This document shows, one piece after another, positions 52,894 through 62,862 of a stretch of 64,000 nt of DNA. A program made the position numbers and the translations under genes. The notes beneath the pieces were generated by a model, which saw nothing but the letters and a program-made list of their open reading frames with translations, was not told where the DNA came from and ran no database searches. The DNA comes from Spinacia oleracea (taxonomy: Eukaryota; Streptophyta; Magnoliopsida; Caryophyllales; Amaranthaceae), in NCBI RefSeq assembly GCF_020520425.1, contig NC_079487.1:11827501-11891500 (forward strand). Reading direction: 5' to 3'. Position 1 is the first letter of the stretch, and each line of letters begins with the position of its first letter.

Positions 52894-54277
52894 TGTTAGG
52901 TTATGATACATATGACATTTACATAGATCATGCGGAAACAACCATTAACCCAGGAAACATATTATTTACACATAATCATATAGCATAATTAGATGCATAC
53001 TCTTTGTTGCGTGCCCTCCCTAGCTGCGCCCGAACCGAACAAGAACAAGTCTTTTAGGACTCCAAATGTCGTCCCTCCGTAGATAGTCCACAGCACGTCC
53101 GGATCCGCCTTAAGATTGACCAACTAGAATCGCCCTTAAGGTACTAGAAAATTTCGGCACTTTTGAGCAAGATGTGTGTTTGATTTTCTCTTAAAAACTC
53201 ACTTTTGAATACTTTGAAACTTGTGTATAAATTATGACCCCTAGGCCTTTATTTATAGAGTTATGGAAAAGGAATCGTAATCCTAGTAGGATGCGAATTA
53301 ATTGGAATTAGAATCCTACATGAATTCTATTTAATTAATTTATCCAATTAGGAATAGACATTTAATCATACACTGACTCTTGCAGATTCAGGAATCACGC
53401 ATGAGCACAAACTCACACACACACGGCAGCCACAAGGGCTGCCCATGCGCGTGCGAGCAGCAGCCCGCGCGGCAAGGCCCACGCAGCCGTGGCCTCTTGG
53501 CGCGCGCTGGGCCTGCCTTGCGGTAGGCCTGGCCGCTGCCTTGGCTGGGCTTTGTGGCGCGCATGCTTGCTGGGCGATGGCCCCGGCTTCGTGCTGGGCC
53601 TTCGTCCGGCAAGCCTCGTCCGATGCTAATTCGTACGATATGCTTCCGATTAAATTTCCATTTCCGGAATCTATTTCCGATACGAACAATATTTAATATT
53701 TCCGATTCCGGAATTAATTTCCGTTTCGAACAAATATTTAATATTTCCGTTTCCGGAATTATTTTCCGATTCCGGCAATATTTCCGATTCTGACAATATT
53801 TCCGTTTCCGGTAATATTTCCGATTCTGGTAATATTTCCATTTCCAATAATATTTTCCGATACGTACCATGTTTCCGTTTCCGGCAACATCTACGATTTG
53901 GATAATATTCATATTTCCGATACGATCCATATTTCCGTTTCCGGCAATATCATCGTTTCCGGAGTATTCATTTCTTGCCTGTGACGATCTTAGCTCCCAC
54001 TGAAACCAAGATCCGTCGGTTCCGAATATTCATAGATGGAGTATTTAATGCCATTAAATACTTGATCCGTTTACGTACTATTTGTGTGACCCTACGGGTT
54101 CAGTCAAGAGTAAGCTGTGGATTAATATCATTAATTCCACTTGAACTGAAGCGGCCTCTAGCTAGGCATTCAGCTCACTTGATCTCACTGAATTATTAAC
54201 TTGTTAATTAATACTGAACCGCATTTATTAGACTTAACATAGAATGCATACTTGGACCAAGGGCATTATTTCCTTCA
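52894..54277 (-). repeat. E3 5' LTR
   Basis: 1384 bp. Differs from the 3' LTR at only two positions found (TCTCACA/TCACACA and GGTTGGG/GGCTGGG). Confidence 0.95.
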
Positions 54278-54282
54278 CCTTG

Positions 54283-54415
54283 CTCGTCGTCGCATGCCCG
54301 CACTATACAACACCCCTTAAGGGTAACACGAAGCGTCCATTGCTTTGTGCGTGCAAGTTATATGAACGAATCGCATAAAAATTAAAATTTATATTTAAAA
54401 TTAATGACAAATTAA
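54283..54415 (-). other. E2 5' leader, middle part
   Basis: Continuation of E2 after E3, matching E1 from about 7898. It ends with the left target duplication of LINE-C (TGACAAATTAA, 54405-54415). Confidence 0.85.
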
Positions 54416-54508
54416 ATAATACTTCGTACAAAGAGAGAGAAACTCTAGAGAGAAGCGAGAGAAAACCTTGCCTTCTCCCCCAAGTTTCCCTTCGGTGCAT
54501 GATCTCCA

Positions 54509-55804
54509 TTGTGCACTGCTGCCATGGCAAGGAAGTCTGGGGGCAAAATGCAAGGTAGTAAGCATGGCAATGCAAAGCAGAAACCAAGAGGACCTTCATC
54601 TGATTCTCGGGCTCTTAGGACTCGATCGATTGAGGAGGTTTTAGGAGTCGAAGCACTGGATTTGACGATTGAAAATGAAATTCTCACCCCCAAATCTGGA
54701 TTGAAACACTTGCAAGCTCGTTCTGAACTCAGGCATTCCTTCAATGAGTGGATGCAATCTGTTCACAGATCAGCTAACAAGGTGAATAATACTCCATCTA
54801 ATGTTGACATTGGTACGATTTCCATTCCAATATTGCAACAATTTGATGAAGTAATGACTGAACATGCTGATAGTGTTGATGATGAATTTAGGCCACCTGA
54901 TCCAATTGAAATGCATCCTGTTTCTAGCCCTGTACAGATTGATTTTAATGATATACAGGATGAGGTGGATTTTTGGAATTCTTCCATAATCTGCTATATT
55001 ATTGGTGCTAATCCCCCAATACATGTTATGGAAGGGTTTATTAGGAGAATCTGGAAGAACTTTAATGTTGATAAGGTGGTGTTGGTGAAAAAGGGGATCT
55101 ACTTAGTGAGATTTCTGACTATGGACATGAGAGACAAAGTCACTTCTGGCCATTTTTTCTTTGACAGCAAACCTATGATAGTGAAACCCTGGAGTGTTGA
55201 TATGGATATGGAGAAGGAAGAGATCAAATCTGTCCCCATCTGGATTCAGTTGATTCTGAATTTTAAATATTGGGGTGAAAAATCTCTTTTCAAGATTGTG
55301 AGTCAGTTAGGCAAACCAATTAAGAGGGATGCAGCCACTGTGAGTAGGGATAAACTTCAGTATGCTAGGGTGTTGGTTGATATGCCAATTACACAAAAGC
55401 TTCCTGATCAAGTTTCATTTATGAATGAGCATAGTGAGATGGTTCAGGTACCTATCACCTATGAGTGGAGACCAACTGTTTGTGATAATTGCAAACTAGT
55501 TGGACATTCAACCATTGAGTGTAGGAAGGGGAAAACTAAGAGAATATGGGTGCAAAAAAAACAACAAGTTCAGAATCACACAGAAGTGGTGGCACCAGAG
55601 GTGGATCAGGAGGGGTTTCAGAGAACTCTCAGGCCAATCAGGGTTAGACCTACCAATTTGGTTCCAACACCAGTTGTTAATTCTTTCCAAATGCTGAATG
55701 ATGATGGTGGTCACAGTGCTTGCAGTACTGCTGAGTTGGATAGGGAAGATGACATTGAGGAGGGTAGCACAGGAAGAGGGAACTCTTCCAAATCTTATGG
55801 ATAG
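54509..55804 (+). CDS. LINE-C ORF1, DUF4283 / zinc-knuckle protein
   Basis: 431 codons. Residues about 150-295 resemble the DUF4283 region of plant L1 ORF1 proteins (IRRIWKNFNVDKVVLVKKGIY, SVPIWIQL, GKPIKRDAATVSR). A CCHC knuckle, CDNCKLVGHSTIEC, follows at 325-338. The N-terminus is basic. The presumed role is RNA binding in the LINE RNP. The start may be MARKSGG at residue 6. The stop TAG at 55802-55804 overlaps the ORF2 start. Confidence 0.88.
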   Translation: MCTAAMARKSGGKMQGSKHGNAKQKPRGPSSDSRALRTRSIEEVLGVEALDLTIENEILTPKSGLKHLQARSELRHSFNEWMQSVHRSANKVNNTPSNVDIGTISIPILQQFDEVMTEHADSVDDEFRPPDPIEMHPVSSPVQIDFNDIQDEVDFWNSSIICYIIGANPPIHVMEGFIRRIWKNFNVDKVVLVKKGIYLVRFLTMDMRDKVTSGHFFFDSKPMIVKPWSVDMDMEKEEIKSVPIWIQLILNFKYWGEKSLFKIVSQLGKPIKRDAATVSRDKLQYARVLVDMPITQKLPDQVSFMNEHSEMVQVPITYEWRPTVCDNCKLVGHSTIECRKGKTKRIWVQKKQQVQNHTEVVAPEVDQEGFQRTLRPIRVRPTNLVPTPVVNSFQMLNDDGGHSACSTAELDREDDIEEGSTGRGNSSKSYG

Positions 55805-58800
55805 GATATTATCTTGGAATGTTAGGGGTATCAACCTAGCTCAGAAACAGGATACTGTGAAGCATTTTCTTCATAAATATCATGTGGGGTTAGTTGGTCT
55901 CCTAGAGCATAAGGTTAAGCTTCCTAACTTAGGGAAGCTTTACCAAAGAGTTTTCCCAAATTGGTGTTTCTCTAGTAATGCAAGTTATCATAATGGTGGC
56001 AGAATTATTTTGGCTTGGAATCCAGGAAGCTTTTCTGTGAGTATCCAAGCAGCTTCTAGTCAGTTTATGCATTGCTTCATTCAACCAGTGAGTGGTATGC
56101 CTAGTTTTTTCTGTACTTTCATTTATGCTTTCAATGATAGCTCTAATAGAGAAGTGTTGTGGAAAGATTTGAAAGCTTTAAACACACAGGATGCCTGGAT
56201 CTTGTGTGGAGATTTCAATTGTGTTATGAGTACTGATGAGAGAGTTGGCTCCCCTGTTAGGTATACTGAAATAGTGGATATGTGTGATTGTATGCATTTC
56301 TGTAGTATGGAAGATATTAAGAGTGTGGGTAATTTCTACACTTGGAACAATAAGCAGCATGGTGCAGCTAGAGTTTTTTCTAAAATTGATAGAATAATGG
56401 CTAATCCTAAGTGGTTAGGTGTTTATAGCTCAGCTGAAGTGTGTTTTATGAATGAGGGTTGTTTTGATCATTCCCCTGGTTTGTTGACTGTCTATCCTAG
56501 GGATACAGGGGGGAAAAAGCCTTTTAAGTATTTTACAATGTGGAAATCTGCTCCTCATTTTCTGACTCTTATCCAAGCACAATGGAGTGGTACAGTTCAA
56601 GGGAGCAAGATGTTTGGTGTTGTTCACAAACTGAAGAAGGTGAAGTTGGTTCTCAAAGAGTTGAATAGAAAGGGATTCTCTGATGTTCAAGCTGCTGATC
56701 TTCAAGCATACCATGACATGATTGCAGCTCAGACATCAATGCATCTTGATCCTGCTGATCAGAGTCTTGCTGATGCAGAACTCAATGCAGTGCAGAATTA
56801 CAAAAATAAGCATCAAGCCTATTTAGAGTTTTTGAAACAGAAGGCAAAGGTTTCATGGATTAGGGATGGTGATGAAAATACCTCCCTCTTCCATCAGAGT
56901 ATCAAAGCTAGGAATAATCATAACCAAGTTTACAGCATTCATGGCATGGATGGGATTTGGAGAGATAACCCTGCTGATATTTCTCAAGCTTTCTTGGATT
57001 ATTACACAACTTTGTTGGGTACTACTCACACTGATAGAAGACCTGTTCTTAGTCATATTGTCCAAGCTGGTCCATTGATTACAGATGCTCATAGAAATAT
57101 TCTAAATGCTCCTTATACAGCTGATGAGGTGAAGAAAGCTTTGTTCTCTATTCCTGGTAGGAAAGCACCAGGGCCTGATGGGTATGGATCCAACTTCTAT
57201 AAAGATGCTTGGAGCATTGTTGGTGATGATGTTGTCAGTGCTGTGCTGGATGTCCTCCAACAAGGCAGGTTTCTTAAGGAGTTAAATCATACAGTCATTA
57301 CTCTCATTCCTAAGACTAAATGTCCAAAGAATGTGAGTGAATTCAGACCTATATCCTGTTGCAATACTCTGTATAAATGCATTACTAAGGTGATCTGTAG
57401 CAGATTGAGGCAAGTATTACCAGATTTGATCATTGAGAATCAAGGGGGGTTTGTGCATGGCAGATACATAGTGCATAATATCATGGTGGTTCAGGATTTG
57501 GTAAAACAGTATGGTAGGAAGAGTGATAAACCAAGTTGTATGATGAAGATTGATCTTCAAAAAGCATATGACACAGTTGATTGGGATTTCCTGCAAGAAA
57601 TGTTGGTACAGCTGGGTTTTCCTGTAGCTTTTGTGGCTCTTGTAATGGAGTGTGTGACCACCCCTAAGTTCTCTCTAATGCTTAATGGCACAATGCATGG
57701 CTTTTTCAAGTCAAAAAGGGGTTTAAGACAAGGTGATCCCATGTCTCCCCTTCTGTTTGTGATCTGCATGGAGTACCTGTCCAGAATTCTCTACAAAATG
57801 AGTGAGTTGTCTCAATTCCAGTTTCATCCTAGATGCAAAGAACTTAAGCTCACTCATCTATGTTTTGCTGATGATCTAATCCTGTGTAGTAAAGGTGAGT
57901 TCCCCTCTGTGTATCTTCTGCTTCAAGCCTTTAAGCTGTTCTCCAACTCTTCTGGTTTGTTAGCCAACAAGCAGAAGTCAGCTATCTACTGCTGTGGTAT
58001 GGCTGAGAATGAAATCAACAGAATTGTCAATGTTTCTGGTTTTACTAGGAGTCAGCTTCCTTTTAAGTACTTAGGTGTTCCCATATGTGCTAAAAGAATT
58101 TCTGCTGCTCAATGTGATGTCTTAGTGGATAAGATGGTTACTAGGATTAAAGTCTGGAGTTCAAGGAATCTTTCCTACACAGCAAGAATGCAGCTCATTA
58201 ATTCTGTGTTGATGAGTATTCATATGTACTGGGCTCAGGTATTTATTTTACCCAAGAAAGTACTGCAGGAAGTTACTAAAGTTTGTAGAGCATTTCTCTG
58301 GAGTGGGCAAGCTTATAGTCAGAAAAACAGTAACATTTCTTGGGAAAGTTCATGTTGTGATAAGAAGCAAGGTGGACTTGGATTTAGAGATGTTATCAGA
58401 TGGAATATTGCAAGCATTGGAAAATATGTTTGGGCCATTGCTTCCAAGCAGGATAATGTTTGGATCAAATGGGTTCATGCTGTGTACATTAAGGATGGGG
58501 ATTGGTGGGAGTATAAACCTGTAGCTTCTGCTAGCTGGTATTGGAAGAAGATTTGTGCCATAAAAGAGAGGTTGAAACTAGTCTATACTCAAACTGAGTT
58601 AGCTGCTATGCCTCATTATTCTGTGAAAACAGTTTATGAGAAAATTATTGGTCCAAAACCTGTGATTCAGTGGGATAATATGGTGTGGAATAGGCTGAAT
58701 ATCCCTAAGCATAGATTCATATGTTGGTTGGCAGTGCAGGACAGGCTTCAAACCACTGCAAAATTGGCAAGATTTGGTGTTAGTAATACTGCAAGTTGCC

Positions 58801-59165
58801 TGATTTGTGGACAAGCTGATGAAGATCATAAGCATCTGTTCTTTGCTTGTCCCTATAGCAGCAGATGCATTAGTGCTCTCAAAGCTTGGTTAGGGATTAC
58901 TTATTCCACTGGTAATCTGAAGCAGCTCATGAGGTGTATTGCTCATGGCAGAATGTCAAAGTTTAGAAGGCAGGTTAGCTTTGCAATGCTAGCTGCTGCA
59001 GTGTATGCTGTTTGGTCAAGTAGGAATGGTTGTTTTTGGAATGCTTCCTTTCCAACTGTTCAGAATATGGTAGCTAGAGTTAAGCAAAATGTTAGAGATC
59101 GAATTTTGGTTGTTTTACCTAAACATGTATCTAGGAGAGATAGCTTGTGGTTTGCTACTCTGTAA
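55797..59165 (+). CDS. LINE-C ORF2, endonuclease / reverse transcriptase
   Basis: 1122 codons from MDRILSWNVRG (ATG at 55797); the frame is open further upstream but those residues overlap ORF1. The APE-type endonuclease has WNVRG, LLEHK, GDFNCV, DRIMAN and DHSPG motifs. The RT has APGPDGYG, FRPISCCN, MKIDLQKAYD (motif A), RQGDPMSPLLF (motif B) and CFADDLILC (motif C, about 57861). The thumb has FKYLGVPICAKR, and the zf-RVT region has CLICGQADEDHKHLFFAC. The protein ends without an RNase H domain, unlike LINE-A ORF2. The ATG and the ORF1 stop share ATGGATAG, an 8-nt overlap in another frame, suggesting termination-reinitiation. No lesion seen. Confidence 0.93.
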   Translation: MDRILSWNVRGINLAQKQDTVKHFLHKYHVGLVGLLEHKVKLPNLGKLYQRVFPNWCFSSNASYHNGGRIILAWNPGSFSVSIQAASSQFMHCFIQPVSGMPSFFCTFIYAFNDSSNREVLWKDLKALNTQDAWILCGDFNCVMSTDERVGSPVRYTEIVDMCDCMHFCSMEDIKSVGNFYTWNNKQHGAARVFSKIDRIMANPKWLGVYSSAEVCFMNEGCFDHSPGLLTVYPRDTGGKKPFKYFTMWKSAPHFLTLIQAQWSGTVQGSKMFGVVHKLKKVKLVLKELNRKGFSDVQAADLQAYHDMIAAQTSMHLDPADQSLADAELNAVQNYKNKHQAYLEFLKQKAKVSWIRDGDENTSLFHQSIKARNNHNQVYSIHGMDGIWRDNPADISQAFLDYYTTLLGTTHTDRRPVLSHIVQAGPLITDAHRNILNAPYTADEVKKALFSIPGRKAPGPDGYGSNFYKDAWSIVGDDVVSAVLDVLQQGRFLKELNHTVITLIPKTKCPKNVSEFRPISCCNTLYKCITKVICSRLRQVLPDLIIENQGGFVHGRYIVHNIMVVQDLVKQYGRKSDKPSCMMKIDLQKAYDTVDWDFLQEMLVQLGFPVAFVALVMECVTTPKFSLMLNGTMHGFFKSKRGLRQGDPMSPLLFVICMEYLSRILYKMSELSQFQFHPRCKELKLTHLCFADDLILCSKGEFPSVYLLLQAFKLFSNSSGLLANKQKSAIYCCGMAENEINRIVNVSGFTRSQLPFKYLGVPICAKRISAAQCDVLVDKMVTRIKVWSSRNLSYTARMQLINSVLMSIHMYWAQVFILPKKVLQEVTKVCRAFLWSGQAYSQKNSNISWESSCCDKKQGGLGFRDVIRWNIASIGKYVWAIASKQDNVWIKWVHAVYIKDGDWWEYKPVASASWYWKKICAIKERLKLVYTQTELAAMPHYSVKTVYEKIIGPKPVIQWDNMVWNRLNIPKHRFICWLAVQDRLQTTAKLARFGVSNTASCLICGQADEDHKHLFFACPYSSRCISALKAWLGITYSTGNLKQLMRCIAHGRMSKFRRQVSFAMLAAAVYAVWSSRNGCFWNASFPTVQNMVARVKQNVRDRILVVLPKHVSRRDSLWFATL

Positions 59166-59316
59166 GATAGCTTTCTGTTTCTAGCTCTTTGATGGAATGG
59201 TCCAACCTAGTTGGTTTGTTTCATCCTTGAGTTAGTTTAGGTTGTAAATCTGTTTTGAACTTAATATTATTCGATCTTGCTTGCCTAGCAAAAAAAAAAA
59301 AAAAAAAAAAAAAAAA

Positions 59317-60011
59317 TGACAAATTAATAAATAATATTAATTTCATAATTTTAGGGCGAAAAATCGAAAATTTATTATCCAATTGATTTCCGATTATTAT
59401 GGATTCAAGTCTAGGTCATAAAAATTTAAAATTTATCATAAATTTACAATTTTTATGGTGGTTTTTAATCATAGGTTTCTAATTAAATTATAATTAATTA
59501 TGAAAATCAAATTATTTCTAAATTATTCTAATTTTCAACAAATTAATCATAATTACAAATTAGATTGCATAATTAACAAGGCTAGGCATTCAAACTTGTT
59601 AAACATATACATTAGGTCAATCAAAAATTCAAGATTTATCAACAAGAATCGCAAATATTTAATTTAACATCTTAAATTTACGAAATTTTGCATTCGAAAA
59701 ACTATATAAAACCTTCGAAAAGTCATAGTTAGGCTTCGAATTTGAGAATTCTGGGTTCGGCAGAAAAATACTGTTTTTGTCAAAATTTTAGAATGCCTTT
59801 TACATGCGGAATTGACACAAAAATCACTCGATTTGGATGAGTAACGAAGAAACTGCCGAAAAACTGCGTACGTATAATTAAATAAACGCAATTTGCAATT
59901 AATTAACAATTACGAAAATTAATCACCCCTTTTAATTCTTGCAAATTTGTAATATTTAACCATGTTCATGCAATTTAGATTATGAAAATAATAAGGGGCT
60001 CGTGATACCAC
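59317..60011 (-). other. E2 5' leader, last part, with primer binding site
   Basis: Matches E1 from about 8024 to 8714. It ends at 59997-60011 with GGCTCGTGATACCAC, which is the tRNA-iMet primer site on the minus strand. Confidence 0.85.
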
Positions 60012-61381
60012 TGTTAGGTTATGATACATATGACAATTCATAAATCATGCGGAAACAACCATTTAGCCAGGAATACATATTATTTACACATAATCATATA
60101 GCATAATTTAGATGCATACTCTTTGTTGCGTGCCTTCCCTAGCTGCGCCCGAACCGAACAAGAACAAGTCTTTAGGACTCCAAGTGTCGTCCCTCCGTAG
60201 ATAGTCCACAGCACGTCCGGATCCGCCTTAAGATTGACCAACTAGAATCGCCCTTAAGGTACTAGAATTTTCGGCACTCTTAGGTAAGAAATATGACTGA
60301 ATTTTTCTCTCAAAACTCACTTTGAATACTTGAATTAATCTCTGAAAATATGTGACCCTAGGCACGTATTTATAGAGTTATGGAAAGGGAATTGGAATCC
60401 TAGTAGGATACGAATTAATTAAACTTAGAATCCTACAAGAACTCTAATTAATTAATTTATCCTTTTAGGAATAGGAATTTAATCATATACTAACTCTAAT
60501 AGTTTTAGGAATCATGCATGAACACAAACTCACACACACACGGCAGCCACGAGGGTCGCCCATGCGTGTGCGTGCGAGCAGCAGCCCACGCAGCGAGGCC
60601 ATGGCCTTGGCGCGCGCTGGGCCTGCCTTGCGGTGGGCCTGGGCGCTGCCTTGGCTGGGCGTGCGTTTGGCTTGCTGGGCGATGGCCCGACTTCGTGCTG
60701 GGCCTTCGTCCGGCAGGCCTCGTCCGATGCTAATTCGTACGATACGCTTCCGATTAAATTCCCGGTTCCGGAATTCATTTCCGATACGAACAATATTTAA
60801 TATTTCCGATTCCGGAATCAATTTCCGTTTCGAACAAATATTTAATATTTCCGTTTCCGGAATTATTTTCCGATTCCGATAATATTTCCGATTCTGACAA
60901 TATTTCCGTTTCCGGCAATATTTCTGATTCTGGCAATATTTCCATTTTCGATAATATTTTCCGATACGTACCATGTTTCCGTTTCCGGCAACATCTACGA
61001 ATTGGATAATATTTATATTTCCGATACGATCCATATTTCCGTTTCCGGCAATATCATCGTTTCCGGAGTATTCATTTCTTGCCTGTGACGATCTCAGCTC
61101 CCACTGAAACCAAGATCCGTCGATTCCGAATATCCATAGATGGAGTATCTAATGCCATTAAATACTTGATCCGTTTACGTACTATTTGTGTGACCCTACG
61201 GGTTCAGTCAAGAGTAAGCTGTGGATTAATATCATTAATTCCACTTGAACTGAAGCGGCCTCTAGCTAGGCATTCAGCTCACTTGATCTCACTGAATTAT
61301 TAACTTGTTAATTAGTACTGAACCGCATTTATTAGACTTAACATAGAATGCATACTTGGACCAAGGGCATTATTTCCTTCA
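60012..61381 (-). repeat. E2 5' LTR
   Basis: 1370 bp, TGTTAGG to CCTTCA. The TATA box (minus-strand TATAAATA, about 60367) is intact. Confidence 0.95.
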
Positions 61382-61751
61382 CATATAGCTTCATTATTTG
61401 ATGTAATGGTTTTACTATACGGTACTTTCATGTTGACACTATATCTTGAAGTTAGATATGTCTTTCTTTATAATATATCTTTGCCTGGCTGATTTATTGC
61501 TATAATCTTGTTTGAGGCTGTGGTCTTTGCAATTCTTGTCTGTCATGAGTCTGTTAATGGCTCTGATTATGTGCATAACTACATATTTGTTGGTGACCTT
61601 TATAGACCATTGCTCGATTCCATATTGCAGAACACCAAACATGATAATTGACTACACCAAGTACTAATCTCTATAACCCCACTGAACATAGTTACTTCAC
61701 TAATGTTATAAATATGTACGATTTCATAGCTGATACATGAACTTGTTTCAG
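61382..61751 (+). other. Intron-like host sequence
   Basis: Resumes the sequence broken at 36946 and runs to an AG 3' splice site (TTGTTTCAG, ending 61751) in front of a malic-enzyme exon. No separate gene seen. Confidence 0.45.
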
Positions 61752-62007
61752 GGGATGGGAATACCTGTGGGAAAATTGGCTCTCTATACTTTATACAGCT
61801 CTTGGAGGGGTCCGTCCATCAGCTGTAAGCACCATAGGCCCTCAGTTCTTTTTCATTTAATAACTAATATGAGAAGCATCATGCATTCGGCTTTCTTGTT
61901 TCAGTGTTTGCCAATAAGTCAATAACCATCGATCTCGGGACGAACAGTGAGTAATGCTGAAAGATGAGTTCAGCAGTGGTCTAAGACAAAAAAGAGCAAC
62001 CGGGCAG
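61752..62007 (+). pseudogene. NADP-malic enzyme gene fragment (two exons, frame-broken)
   Basis: Exon 61752-61824 encodes GMGIPVGKLALYT then, after an extra 7 bases (TTTATAC), ALGGVRPSA. Exon 61915-62007 encodes CLPI, then an 8-base insertion, then TIDLGTNSE, a 2-base insertion, and MLKDEF...GLRQKRATGQ. These are the conserved NADP-malic enzyme segments around GMGIPVGKL and the ITIDVGTNNE motif, with the expected AG and GT splice borders (GT at 61825 and 62008). Three frame-shifting insertions make it non-functional. It is followed by the copia element at 62078. It could be a captured fragment in the CACTA element or a decayed gene. Confidence 0.8.
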
Positions 62008-62077
62008 GTAACGATCTGTTTAAGCTATTAGGATACAATAGAAAAAAGGTATATAATTCCTTTTCATTAGACTTTTA

Positions 62078-62780
62078 TGTTGGAAATTCTCATTGGGAAA
62101 CACAAAGGAAAAAAGGGTGAGTGAAAATTCAAGAGTCCCACATTGGAAAAACTCTTCATATTTCTCTTGTTTATTAATTGGGGAATGAGTGTAACTCTTG
62201 TTTAAGAAAGTGTGAGAATGGTATGGGTGGACACATCACACACACGCGCGCGCGCCGGGTCGGGCGCGGGCCGCGGGCCTTGGGCCTTGGGCCTTGGGCC
62301 TTGGGAATGCGGTTCGCGGGCGTGGGGTGGGTTTTGTGGGTCAACCCTGTTCTTTTTGGTAACTGGACCGGTTTGCGCAAGTCACTGTTACGGGAATCTG
62401 TATTGATTACGTAACCGTTGGATTAAATGCCATTAATTACGTCCGTTACTATGATCAATGTTTTTGACCGTTTTCTGGCTGTTGCAACATTCATTCCCTC
62501 AGCCGTTTTTGTCTGTTGCAATGCTTTCCTTCTAATTATTTAAATCAGAGTTTCAGTTCCCTTCACACAGAAAATCATACACACAAAATACGAAAACACA
62601 TTCTTACTCTCACACAAAATTGCTCTCGGTTTTGGGCATACGTTCTGACTCCATCCGGCTTTGTGAGTGCACACAACGTCGGAGTTGCGCTAATCCTGGA
62701 GGGCGACCGCATTCTGTTCTACTGCACCGGGAGGTAGCGCGGAATCGTCTTTTAGGACAGTGGGTGTCCACGACGCAACA
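62078..62780 (+). repeat. E4 5' LTR (3' edge uncertain)
   Basis: Starts TGTTGGAAATTC and probably ends CGACGCAACA at 62780 (TGTTG/CAACA inverted ends); ATTGCAACA at 62844 is an alternative. No clear tRNA-iMet primer site follows. It contains a GC-rich part with four GGGCCTT tandem units. Confidence 0.6.
62273..62306. repeat. GGGCCTT tandem repeat in the E4 LTR
   Basis: Four 7-bp units in a row inside a GC-rich stretch that begins with a (GC)n run (CACACGCGCGCGCGC, about 62240-62254). Confidence 0.85.
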
Positions 62781-62862
62781 ATTGTTCTTCGTTCAGTTCA
62801 TCGAATCAGATAAGTTTGTTCTAATTTTCGCTTTAATTGCAACAATCTAAAAGACGATTATT

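Larger units (their letters stand above)
45092..54277 (-). mobile_element. Copia element E3, autonomous-looking, nested in E2
   Basis: LTRs 52894-54277 (5') and 45092-46475 (3'), 1384 bp each, with two mismatches found. CCTTG is duplicated at 45087-45091 and 54278-54282. The polyprotein is intact. The 5' leader (51400-52893) is about 1.2 kb shorter than in E1 and E2, lacking the GC-rich block; the junction is near 52560 at AATCCAAAATTTAATTTAAC. Pol is almost the same as in E2, gag is unrelated, and the R/U5 half of the LTR is clearly diverged. Confidence 0.95.
54416..59316 (+). mobile_element. LINE-C, full-length L1-type retrotransposon
   Basis: Plus-strand LINE with a 5' leader of about 90 bp, two intact overlapping ORFs, a 3' UTR of about 125 bp and a 27-nt poly(A) (59290-59316). 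TGACAAATTAA is duplicated at 54405-54415 and 59317-59327; the left copy may extend further with a 3-bp difference. Intact frames, poly(A) and exact duplication indicate recent insertion and possible activity. It lies in the E2 leader only about 130 bp from E3. Confidence 0.95.
36947..61381 (-). mobile_element. Copia element E2, autonomous-looking, invaded by E3 and LINE-C
   Basis: LTRs 60012-61381 (5') and 36947-38316 (3'), 1370 bp each and differing at seven positions that I could find. CATAT flanks both sides (36942-36946 and 61382-61386). The polyprotein is intact. The 5' leader is split twice: by E3 at 45092-54277 and by LINE-C at about 54416-59316. Remaining leader pieces are 43240-45091, 54283-54415 and 59317-60011. 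Without the two insertions the element is about 10.3 kb. The RT and RNase H sequence resembles the Angela/BARE lineage. Confidence 0.95.

Noticed and set aside
62174..62414. Frames across the GC-rich part of the E4 LTR
   Set aside because: Result of the GGGCCTT tandem repeat and (CG)n run; present on both strands.
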